Origin: Gymnopilus junonius
Lineage: Eukaryota; Basidiomycota; Agaricomycetes; Agaricales; Galerinaceae
Reading direction: 5' to 3'
Assembly: GCA_015501075.1 (NCBI GenBank)
Contig: JADNYJ010000845.1
Span: forward strand, 1-11,488
DNA length: 11,488 nucleotides
Below, one piece after another: positions 1 through 9,600 of this stretch. The notes beneath the pieces were generated by a model, which was not told where the DNA came from, made no database searches, and saw only the letters and a list, made by a program, of their open reading frames with translations. A program made the position numbers and the translations under genes. Numbering within the stretch: the stretch's first letter is position 1; every line of letters begins with the position of its first letter.

Positions 1-1365
1 TCTTAGCCACAACACCTCCTTCTTGAGTGACGCAAATTTCAAGTCTTCTATAGACAATGTCAGAAGTTAAGTAAATAAGTCAATTTGAAATGGTGTGGTA
101 ACGAATTGACTTAACACTCCAAAAAAAACAATGGAGAGGAAACGCCTCTGAAGGAACAGATACCGACCATTCCCTGCTCAGCCTAATTAGAAACCCAACT
201 TTTTCCTTCGAGCCGGAGTCCACTGGTAGGCACTATATTAATCCTGATCCCTTGCAAGGTCGAACCTCTCCGAATCGAGGGTAGGAAACAAATGACGATC
301 AGGGATGAGATGTAAATCCTGAAACGCGTCAAGCCTAACGCCTATCTAATCATGGTCATGAATCCCTCTGTGGATTGCATACCACCGCCACCACGCGCTA
401 TACCAAAAATACGAAATCACGACTCAGGCATCCCAGGCGTTTGGTACGTAGAAACCTACCAATCAAATTTGTCTCTTCAGTTCTTCAGTTGTAAAGTAGA
501 AGCTGAGTTATTGCTTCGGGAACGATTGGCGCTACACAGCTCTGGAAATATACCAATTTCTCCGGTGTATGCTTTCCCGTTACTTCGTGCTCGGCGAGAC
601 ATTAACAAGGCCCAAGAAGAAGAGAGCTTACTGTAAAGTAGCTATTTCATAGGTCATGTTACCGTTTCTATCATCGCTGATTCCAAGCAATAATCGAGCT
701 CTTAACTCAGCTCTTTTCGGGAGGCCTTTTTGTTCCGTTACTTCGGTGAAGAGTAACTTAAGGCATTACAAATGAGCATAGACGATTCTGATCCGCTTTG
801 CTCAATTCCCGAAGTGGTAGCCCTAACGTTGATGCCTCCGCCGTGCACAGTTCTCATAAGCTTCTCCCGGGTAAGTGGCGTAGAATTTCCTTTAGAGAAG
901 TTGATTTAGACAGGGCATTCCAGGAGCAATTCTCGAAAGGTTAGTAGTATTACGAGGTCAATCTTACAACGGAATATAAATTTGACTGAAATTTCAAAAT
1001 TAACGAGCTTTGCTCAAGATGTAACCCAGTCAGTCAAGACAGAGTAAGTGGAATGGAGACATCACAAATGCCCTCAACAGCCAATTTTCCACACATCGAG
1101 TTAACTACAAACGCCTCCACCACTTTGAGGTCTTTCATGCAAGAGACCTAAAGTTCTGAGGCATTAAATAGACCTGCTGGTATGTACCATCCAGAGAGCT
1201 TCTTGTTGGATAAGATAAACGACGCACATGTATTACTATATGAGCTTCAATCTTCGAATCATCTGAAGCTTCATTCGGATTGTGTGTCGGAAGTCTCCGT
1301 ATCTCGCTTGTTGCTCTTATCTCCAAGTTCCGTCTTCATTGTCGAACTTGCTGAAGATCTCGAGG
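1..1365. other. Intergenic stretch with no supported gene
   Basis: No gene is recognisable here. The longest open frame is a 94-codon plus-strand frame at 352-636, which has no recognisable motif, no good start context and no splice-linked continuation. Stops occur often in all frames. A small imperfect hairpin lies at about 737-757 (GTTACT pairing with AGTAAC), and its left arm with flank resembles a stretch near 577-587. I read the region as non-coding DNA leading up to the transposon at 1374. Confidence 0.6.
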
Positions 1366-1373
1366 GGTAATAT

Positions 1374-1797
1374 AGGACCCCTGAAAGTACTTTCAGATGC
1401 CGTTACCAGATCCGGATAGATTTGGAGCGAAAATTTTTCGAAAGCCATAGGTCTATCCGGATAGAAAATCGAGATTTTTGGAAAAATGCCGGAGACCGTT
1501 TTCCAGATAGAAATTGGACAAGCTGGCACAGGCCAGAGGAAAATCCGGATAGAAATCCAACTTTAACAAGGCCGAATAATATAATCACAGATTTTGTTCG
1601 CTTTTTATCTCAGAAGTGTCGCAGGGCGCTCCTAGCGGACCTGCGAAAATTTTAACGAAATTTGGAAAAAATGGGAATTTTTTGGCTCCGGATAAAAATT
1701 GGCAACCTTTTAGGCCGTAGCCATCGGAATCCGGATAGATATTAGGCAATTTAGGTCATTTTGGGATACCGCATTTGAGAGTACTTTCAGGGGTCCT
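1374..1797. mobile_element. Non-autonomous hAT-like MITE, 424 bp
   Basis: The left end begins AGGACCCCTGAAAGTACT and the right end is its inverse, giving terminal inverted repeats of about 20-24 bp with one or two mismatches. An identical 8-bp direct repeat, GGTAATAT, flanks the element at 1366-1373 and 1798-1805, as expected of a target-site duplication. Eight-base duplications are typical of the hAT superfamily. There is no transposase frame inside, so the element would need an enzyme made elsewhere. The interior carries six direct copies of a TCCGGATAGA-like motif, the kind of subterminal repeat hAT transposases bind. The intact duplication and nearly perfect ends suggest a fairly recent insertion. 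The superfamily call rests on duplication length and repeat layout, not on a known match. Confidence 0.85.
1411..1739 (+). repeat. Six direct copies of TCCGGATAGA inside the MITE
   Basis: Copies start at 1411, 1456, 1502 (TCCAGATAGA), 1544, 1687 (TCCGGATAAA) and 1730. Four are exact and two differ by one base, and all point the same way. The copy at 1456 lies in a perfect 14-base palindrome, TCTATCCGGATAGA (1453-1466 region). The likely role is a binding site for the transposase in trans. That is inferred from hAT elements in general. Confidence 0.8.
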
Positions 1798-1805
1798 GGT
1801 AATAT

Positions 1806-1996
1806 TATCGGCCAAGGCCAGATTGGAATTTGGGACCGAGTGATGTGTTCCCTCGCTCCCGATATGATGCTCTTTGGCCAGTGGCACGGCTAAAGGTGAA
1901 CGCGCATAAGCGTCGTTCCTGATAAACAAGTGGGTATGATGTAAGATTATGAATCTACTCTTCTCCACGTACTACTTCACATAAAATTTACCTTTA
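1806..1996. other. Spacer between the two MITEs
   Basis: This short stretch carries no supported gene. A 70-codon minus-strand frame at 1756-1968 runs out of the transposon into it and shows no recognisable protein character. Confidence 0.5.
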
Positions 1997-1999
1997 AAT

Positions 2000-2126
2000 A
2001 GAGGTTATTTGCAACTTCTGAACGAACGAAAAAGTGCCCTCAAAAGGCAAAAAGTGGGGCCTTCAGCCAATCAGCGATCCGGTAGGCTCCACTTTTTCGT
2101 TTGAATGGAATTTGCAAATAACCTCT
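2000..2126. mobile_element. Short MITE with long inverted ends, 127 bp
   Basis: The left arm begins AGAGGTTATTTGCAA and the right arm ends with its exact complement, TTGCAAATAACCTCT. After a few mismatches the arms agree again over AACGAAAAAGTG, so the inverted repeat covers about 38 bases per side. The middle holds a second inverted pair (AAAAAGTGG against CCACTTTTT), so a single strand would fold into a long hairpin. The possible target duplication is AAT on both sides (1997-1999, 2127-2129), but a TA duplication with slightly shorter ends fits equally well. The superfamily (Tc1/mariner or PIF/Harbinger) is therefore open. There is no coding capacity. Confidence 0.78.
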
Positions 2127-2182
2127 AATTGGTTTACGGTTTACGTCTTCCTTTCGAGTCGGAATCAGTGCCCAGGGCAGAC

Positions 2183-2200
2183 TATAAATAACTATAAATA
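2183..2200 (+). promoter_or_regulatory. Doubled TATA-box-like motif
   Basis: The decamer ACTATAAATA occurs twice in tandem (2181-2190, 2191-2200), giving two TATAAATA boxes. A CT-rich stretch (about 2213-2249) and an ATG at 2250 follow. TATA, pyrimidine-rich leader and ATG within about 70 bases is the usual layout of a strong fungal core promoter. No supported gene follows, so this may be a leftover promoter or chance. Confidence 0.4.
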
Positions 2201-2249
2201 ACCCCAATGACGTTCCTCACTCTCACACGCACTCCCCGAGCTCTTCACT

Positions 2250-2336
2250 ATGATTTCAACACTCCATGACGCCGTGGCATTCTCCCTACTGTTTGGAATT
2301 TATAAGCTAAACCGTAGACTTTCCTCGTATATGTGA
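2250..2336 (+). pseudogene. Possible remnant N-terminus of a lost gene (28 codons)
   Basis: The frame starts at the first ATG after the doubled TATA box and reads MISTLHDAVAFSLLFGIYKL followed by NRR and five residues, then TGA. A hydrophobic stretch ending in basic residues looks like the membrane anchor of a fungal ER enzyme, for example a cytochrome P450. That is only a resemblance. I could not find a splice donor-acceptor pair that carries the frame into a recognisable downstream exon, and the plus-strand frames beyond 2336 close quickly. It could be a broken gene start, a very small ORF, or chance. Confidence 0.22.
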
Positions 2337-3266
2337 ACGCTACTTCTCACTCCTGAAAGCCACCTTCCAAACCCGTCGGCGGTACGCTTCCTCCAAAGTC
2401 TCAGCATCTGACCTTGAGATCCCGAATAATGGCGGTCCAATAGAGTCTTTACACATTTCACGGCTTATATCCATTAAAAATATCTGACTCTTTTCGGTAG
2501 ACGCCACTTGACCTTGATCTCGGAGAAATATCGAGACGCTGCACATCGACAGGAATAGAACGGACATAGTAATTGTACTGGGACCTCCTGAGTCTACTAC
2601 TTGAGCCCTTCATTTTACTTAGGAGTGACGCCAGGAGGTGCCAGGTCCATTTATTTATGCAGGAAAGAGTGCTTAAAGATTATATCCTCCGTCTCCTGGT
2701 CTACCGATCTTTCCGCAGCTGCAAAATTTACTAGCGAAGCACTTCTCTTCTTTAATTATGACATCCTTCAACTATTGTAATTTTCTGAACGCCTCTTGAA
2801 AGACTTTACTGAACGTCTAAGGCTTTGTGACGCCGATGGCTCCCAATCCAACCAGCTGCTTTGAACTTGGTCATCTAAGTAGTTTCTCGGTCCGCCGACG
2901 GTCGATCATGCGACGACGATCGTCTTCATTTTGATCCGTACTTGTACTAAAAACGGAAACCTCCCCTATTCGGCTACGATATGCGAGGACGGGTGCAGAG
3001 GCGATGCGTAAAAACTTCCCAGTAGAGGACAGGTTGGCATCGAATGGGTGACGTAACAGTGTAACGAATTGTCGAAGCTTTAGAGTTGTAGCACTTTCTG
3101 AAAATGCTCGTTGGTCTTGTGTCGGGAAGCAACACATTTTGCCTCACTGTCGACTTCGATTGCCCATAAGTTGAATGGCGAAGGATGAATCATGTTGCCG
3201 TGCTGCCATTACGGAGCTTATGTAGGACATTGCATAGATACAGCTTTCTGCGACAAAGCCGGATTC

Positions 3267-3291
3267 CGGAAATTTTTAATGAAAATTTCCG
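3267..3291. repeat. 10-bp perfect inverted repeat
   Basis: CGGAAATTTT and AAAATTTCCG face each other across a 5-base gap, forming a perfect 10-bp stem. No gene end or transposon boundary is evident on either side, so the function is unknown. Confidence 0.6.
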
Positions 3292-4174
3292 CCGACCTTG
3301 GCACCTTGGTACAGTACATGATGAGAACTTTCAACCGCTTGTGGACTAATGCAAATTATTAATGTCGACGCAAACGCTTATCACAAAATGATCGGCGCTC
3401 GCGTTTAAAGTACTGAACCTGATTTTTCTGAGCCGGAGCCAGTGTCGTGTCGTGTCCTATTCTGGATCGAATTACCGATTGAGATAATGCCAAAGAACGT
3501 GTGCTCGAGTAAGAATGTCGGACATATCAGAATAAAGTGCGATTTATTGCCGAGCCTCACTTTTACATCCTAGTTTGGGTAAGAAACAAAAGTCTCTTGG
3601 GATCCATGTTATAACTCATTCTCTTTCTGTTCAGCAAAGAAGGAAAAGACTGTCACAGTGCCACTTCTTAGGAGCGTAGTTATTGAATTCTATGCCCGAT
3701 ATACTTCCGACATGTCCGATTCAGATTACCTGGAAGGCTGATGTCTGCAGACGTGGGATGAAAATGGTGTCCATTTCTACATTTATGTGAGCTAACCGTC
3801 CTTTGTTATTCGGACATGGGGACTGCTGCCACAAGATAGTAAAGAAATAGGTACACTTGTGAATTGAGCAGTATCCAGGATCTTATTCACAATCTTGGGG
3901 GCCCAATCAATCCCGTCGATCGAACTTTGGCCGGGTGTATTATTATACTGACCCCTTTTCTATCTTCCTCGATAATATAGGAACATTACGTCCGAGTGCG
4001 AGGATAAATCTAAGTAGTTGACGACTATACTACCCACGGACTATCAGGGATAAGGGCTGCTTCGTAACATAACATAATTTATCATGAAGTAGTTGTCAGA
4101 ATTAGTAACGACGCGCGATTTTCTTGGGAGACAGCCCGCCTAATGTTAGTTATATGAAGAGTGACTCCGAAAGG

Positions 4175-4195
4175 GTGAGTACTGGGACTACTCAC
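4175..4195. repeat. 7-bp inverted repeat followed by a TA run
   Basis: GTGAGTA and TACTCAC are separated by 7 bases and followed directly by a short TATATATAT run (4195-4203 region). Short stems of this size can arise by chance. Confidence 0.4.
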
Positions 4196-6020
4196 TATAT
4201 ATATCAGCAACAAATGTAAGTTTTATTCGAACAAGTTTAACTTCTAGTTGTCGAAATTTTTCAACATGCTGCAAGTCGTTTGGTTAAATAAGGAGGTGTC
4301 GCAGACGCTATCAGCCAGACTGGGTCAAACTGAAGGAGATGCATGGGATCGGAACGCGGAATAGCGTTCATGGCCATCTAAGCACGTTTATCTGATGCAC
4401 ACGTTATGACGGAAGCTCATTACACTGATTTAGACCTTACGACCAAGCATCACTTGAGATCCCGATGTTTGGGACAGAAAAGGACATAATGCTCTCTGCG
4501 ACGGTAACAGATCTCGCAAGGCCACATGGAAGGTCATTCGAACATTTGTAGGTGGACTTTTATCTTCCGAATCCCGAGGGCAAAGCGAACTCTTATAAAG
4601 GGTAAGCATCTTTTCGTCCGCGTGGCTACACGATCATCGTGGTGCTTTGTCCTCCGTGAAGTCAGTTATTTGGTACCAAGCACCATGCTATCAAAACCAG
4701 AAATCCCTCATACTTAATTTTGGCTTGCCTAGTCCCGCTACGGCGTCGACTTTCCTCGACTTTGATTGTTTCCGGTTCTGTTCCGACAGCGCCGGTTTTT
4801 ATCTCGACTGCCCAGCGCCTTGACTTCTCAGCATCATGCGAACAATTTCCACCACGTTTTTTTAATTTTACAAGAGGCAATCCCGCGAATCGGCCAATCT
4901 AAATGGAGGAGATTGGCGTACCATATGCAAGTGATAATCGAGAATTCCTCGAGTTTGCTATTGTTTCCTTCCGACTTGGTGCCTCAATACTTTATCGTTC
5001 ACATTACCTGACTACTGTCCTGTCCTGTTAGTTAATTAGATGTTACCGTGTTAGTTCGTTAATCTTACCTTTTTTCCTTCCTAGGCCGTGTCTTTCGCAG
5101 TCTGAATTTATGTGAAGGAAAAGGAAATCCATCTGTGTGTATCATGTGCTACGTCCAAATCCTTCCCACTTGGTTTCTCACCTTATCTCACTCGTCCACA
5201 AGACATCCTTCCTATTTGTCGATCCCTGTCAAAGCGGGGTAGGAACTAAATATCCTGGGTTGGTTGAAATTACCGGCCAACGCACCTCATTGTCTCTATA
5301 TGTTAGGATCGGCACGGCTAATTCCTAGTCGGTATGACTATGCTCCAAGCACAGAATGGAATGCTTAAAGGCCGTGTGTCGTCTTATGTCGCAAACTGAC
5401 AGGACCTTGCGTTCTACCCATCAAGTTTACTACCAGCCAGGGACAGTCGTCGATGTGATGACATGGTTACCTTGATTGACCTAATTGCGTCCACATTGAG
5501 GAAAAAATAGATCCCCTCATTTCACGGAAAACACTGGGAGCGCTTATTTTTATTCTGTCAGTGTGTGTGGGACCGGGTCGGTTATTGCGTCTACCGCTCT
5601 GAAAGACTGTATCCTCCTTTGATCATCAGCAACCTAATAAACTCAAAGCTTCAAACTAAGAGCTTACCAGTTCATCTTCTATAACTCTACTATGAAACCA
5701 TCCTCTTCCGCGTGCGAAGGCGTGCAAGCATTTACGTTATCTCGAGAATTCATGTGCAGGAAACTTCAATGCGTCAAGCTTCAGCTTCCTCATCGCCCAT
5801 CGTCCTCATGGCGCTAGGGAAGGTTAGTCAGTCTTTTAGGATCGAGAAGGCGTGTCCGGACTAAACTTAAATCAGCGACTACAAGTTACCTGCTATGTCT
5901 GCTAAGTCCTTATCATCGGCTTGCTAAGTCAAAATTTCCTCCATGTGCATATGTCAAAGAGATAGGATGTTTGTGCGTTCAAAGTATATTCCAAGAACCC
6001 AGCAACATTCCAAAGCTCGC

Positions 6021-6154
6021 AGTTTTACCCAAACCACACGGACTAGGCAGTTGTAAAACTCCATGTGTGAAAGGATAGAGGGTTCGGACACACTCACGAA
6101 AGAACAACAGTTCAACGTCGTAGTTTTACCCAAGCCGCCTCCTCACGGACTAGG
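6021..6154 (+). repeat. Degenerate direct repeat, period about 101-107 bp
   Basis: AGTTTTACCCAA at 6021-6032 is followed by CACGGACTAGG at 6037-6047. The same two blocks recur in the same order at 6122-6133 and 6144-6154, with six extra bases between them. Two exact blocks of 11-12 bases kept in order argue for real duplication. No protein frame runs through it. It may be a decayed tandem repeat or part of an old transposon. Confidence 0.6.
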
Positions 6155-6679
6155 TCAATCGTCGAAATCCTTTTACCGGTGGTGAACGTTTGACTGTCAG
6201 CGCAAACGCAACAGGTGCGACAGAACTTCAGAAGTCTAAGTAGCTGATTTAGCAGCCGAATTCATTCCGAAACTGGACAGGCTCTTGATGTCTCCCCAAT
6301 ATCCACGTTTAACACCTTTCCGCCCGATTACTTGCTTCAACTATCGTCGATAATAAACTTCGATATCAGCGACGTTGGACCGAATACTTTGTGCAAGGTG
6401 CAGACCAGGCACTAGTAGCAGAAATCACTCTAAGGTATGGTGGGGTGTTAACCAGATTCCAAAATCGATATTCAAAACTTTTTTCCAGAATTCATGAAGG
6501 TCTCAAACCCATTTGCTCTGATCAAGACCACGAAGGTAAATGAGAGGTTCATAAACTGAAGTCCATCTGCGCACAAAAAAAAGGTATCAATCATAAATCC
6601 TCCATGATCTTTAGTCAATAACAAAAATACACTGTTCCCTTTTGTAATCAAATACACATGCATTCACTCGAAACATTAA

Positions 6680-9600
6680 TCAGAACAATTCAACTCCTTT
6701 CCTAGAGGCCGAGATTATGCCAACGGGCTTACTCTCAAAATCCAACACGCCTCCGCCCGCATACATCACCAGATCGTCCGATGCCGAAGATGAAGATGAC
6801 GACGTGAGACCGAGCGCATTTTGCAGATTCGTAGTAGCCAAAGCCAGGGCTTGGGCTTGGGATATCGTTCCGTTCGATTCGAGTGCGATCTAAAGTGAAG
6901 AAAAAAATAGAATAAAAATAAATTCGAACTTAATAAGTGAATAAAATGACGCACCCAAGCTAAATCAAAGCGTGTGTTCCGCGCACTAGCTTCGTCGATG
7001 ACACCAACAGCGACATTCACACCGGAGTTCAACAACACCGTGACCGAGCTTTCCTTTGAGAGAGGCGGCCCAGGAAGTCTAGCAAACGATTGACCGTAAG
7101 GTCAGCCCTAACCCTCGACGAAAAAGAATGAAAAATAAAAAGAAAACTTACATCCTTCTCTGTTCCCAAGAATTCGGGAACGGCCTCGGCTGAGTTAGCA
7201 CGACGTTAACACCTGCCTTAGCAATCTCATTTGCAAGGAGATGAGACTCCGTTGCGCCCGAAAATGTAAGCTTGAGCGTCTTGTTCGTACTTTCTTCGTA
7301 ATCCGATTTGAGAGCAAGGAGGGTTGACATGATATCTGCGCTTTCGACGGAGACGACGAGTGGGAGGGTGCCCTGAAAAAAAAAAAGGAGAAAAAAAATG
7401 AGAACGAGTTATTTTCACTGTAGCGCAGAAAAAAGATATTGATATCCGACTTACCTCGCGTACTCTTTCCCAAACACCCAAGTCACGCTTGGCACCACCC
7501 ACAATCTCCTCTTCGTCGGTATTATCAACATCTCCACTAAACAGTTTCCCTCTCAATGCCGCGACCTGACTGCTCACACTGGCCCCAAACCCAAAGCTCA
7601 AAGCCACATGGAGCGCAGTCTCCTTTTGCACAATGGCCCCATCCGCGAGAGCATGCGGCGCACCAACGCTAAACGCCACGCCCAGCCCGCGCAGGAACCC
7701 AGAGCCAGAAGGGGCTGTTATAGCGGTTGTGACGCCTGCTTTATATGCGAGTCTGTGAGGAGATGAGTGAGTTGGGTTGATATAACGAGAAACAGATGGA
7801 TTTTTTTTTCCAAAGAAAATTTTGAAAAAGGAAAGGGAATCAAAAAGAAGCTCAACTTACAATGGATTCCGCCCAGCAAATGCCAGCCCATCCACAGCTC
7901 TCACAATCCCATCATCCTCCTCATCCTCACCCTGAAGCAAATCCGGCACATCCCCGTCCGTAAGCGGGTCAATAACATTCCCATCATTCGTCGATGCCTC
8001 CAGACGAATTTCAACCGTCCCAACTGGGGCTCCATATGTCGTTAATCCAGGGGCAATAGAGCCGCCACGGAGGTCAATCACCCCGTCAGCGTCGACTTCA
8101 GCAGTTAGAGGTGAAGATGAAGCAGCATCCCAGGAATCGACAATTACGCCGTTCTGGACGAGCACAGTCCGCCATAACCCAGCCTTCTTCTGTTCTGGCT
8201 CCTGACCATCTTCTTGAACGTGATCTTCCACATCACCCTCATCTCTAAAAACATCCTCAAAAGGTTCACCAGCCTCATCGTATCTCCACAAACTCTTCAC
8301 ATTCTTGATTACCACCCTGCCTTCAGACTCGGGCTTGGTTCCCACTACCTTGCCCTCGCCCCAGCCCTTGAGCGGCGGCACGCCCTCCCATTTGATCGTC
8401 TCTTCTTTCTCCTTGTCCCAATTCGGGACCTCAGGAACATCCTGGAACGCAGCGGGCTTCGTTAAGGGGAAAGGCGACTCAAGCTGCGCTACGCCGTCGA
8501 CGTACACCTGCACAGGTGTCGCGCCAAGCGTGAGCGGGTGAGAATCCCATAGGACAATGTCAGCGTCGTATCCTAAGTAAATATTGAAAGATAAGATAAG
8601 TATCTCATCAAGAACGCGCATAAGTCATTAATTCAAACAAACCTTCAGAGATGGTCCCAATACGATGTCCCAACCCCGCTGCACTCGCAGGCACCGAAGT
8701 GACAGAGCCAAGGGCCAACGCAGGGTTGAGGCCATAGTAGTGCGCCAGCTGGGCTTCGTAGATCAGGTATCGGCTGTTGACGACCGGGTGGTCTGACTAT
8801 GGAGGATAACGTGTCAGATAGACGTATATGTGTATGTCGGTATGCAGAGGATAGAGGATGGAAGCAAGTAAGTAGAATACAATACAAATATAAATATCCA
8901 GAGGATAACGACAAAGGTCCAGGACGACCGTACATGGATGGATATAAGAATACAGAAAATTTAAGAAGGGATTAACTTTGAGTGTGCAGAGGGCAGACAA
9001 CGAAAGTTAGAGGTTACAGTACAACGAGCGAGATGAGTGGAAGAAGCATCGTGATCGTGATTTCCGAGAAATAAAACGAAGAAAACCAAAAAAACGATAT
9101 TCAGCCATCAACTCACCTTCATAACGACAGGAATATTATGTTCTGCCAAGACACGCGGTGCGAATTCGGAACCTCGATAAGCTTCTCGTTTCTTCCTAAT
9201 GTGCCATAAAGAAAAGAGAAAGAAAAATATCAGCCTCATTATCGTCGACAACTCAAATACAAAAATCAAAAAATCAGAAAGAAAGAGAGAAAGAAAAAGG
9301 GGCGGAAACAAGTCCTGAGGAAGAGAAAGAGGACAGTGACTGGTAACCCAAGGTCGCGTACGCATATTAACAGACCTGCAAGCAAATATCTAACTTGTGT
9401 ATGCGCACACTCACGCCATAAAGACGAAAACAAACCCAAGAGAAAAAGGTAGGAGAACGCAGAAGGTGTATAAACTTGAGAGGAATGAAAGAAGACATCG
9501 ATGCTATATATTATCGAAATGAAATGAAAAGAATAGCACCGATCAAAAAGAAAAGAAAAGAAAGAGAACACAATAGAAAAGAACAGAAAGGCTAAGACCA

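Larger units (their letters stand above)
1366..1805. repeat. 8-bp target-site duplication pair flanking the MITE
   Basis: GGTAATAT is found at 1366-1373 directly before the left end of the element and again at 1798-1805 directly after its right end. The copies are identical. This fixes the element boundaries and indicates cut-and-paste insertion. Confidence 0.85.
2337..6679. other. 4.3-kb stretch with no supported gene
   Basis: No open frame exceeds about 90 codons on either strand, and none of the short ones (2340-2567 minus, 2871-3137 minus, 4526-4717 plus, 4766-5011 plus, 5137-5328 plus) shows a known motif or splice-linked neighbour. I looked for reverse transcriptase, integrase, protease and transposase signatures and saw none. 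Small hairpins and one degenerate direct repeat are listed separately. The last 200 bases or so include the 3' untranslated part of the minus-strand gene ending at 6680, with no canonical AATAAA visible on that strand. The stretch may be old, decayed transposon sequence or ordinary spacer. Confidence 0.55.

Noticed and set aside
245..290. Possible tRNA B-box-like GGTTCGA on the minus strand
   Set aside because: No matching A-box or cloverleaf could be drawn around it.
352..636. 94-codon plus-strand frame, the longest in the left part
   Set aside because: No recognisable motif, weak start context, no splice partners, and a length compatible with chance.
2340..3137. Minus-strand frames of 75 and 88 codons (2340-2567, 2871-3137)
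   Set aside because: I could not join them by splice sites into a longer product, and neither resembles a known family.
2413..4466. 13-base repeat CTTGAGATCCCGA near 2413 and 4453
   Set aside because: One shared 13-mer is about what chance predicts in a window this long, and the similarity does not extend.
4526..5011. Cluster of short frames on both strands
   Set aside because: They overlap in several frames without a preferred one, and no domain was recognised.
6472..6663. 63-codon minus-strand frame just downstream of the hydrolase stop
   Set aside because: It lies in the probable 3' untranslated region and shows no motif.
7767..8541. Plus-strand frames opposite the hydrolase exons
   Set aside because: They are antisense shadows of exons 11 and 12, whose minus-strand reading is clearly the coding one.
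9266..9571. 101-codon minus-strand frame rich in Phe, Leu and Ser
   Set aside because: It is an artefact of the TTTCT-rich intron. The exons on each side join in phase without it.
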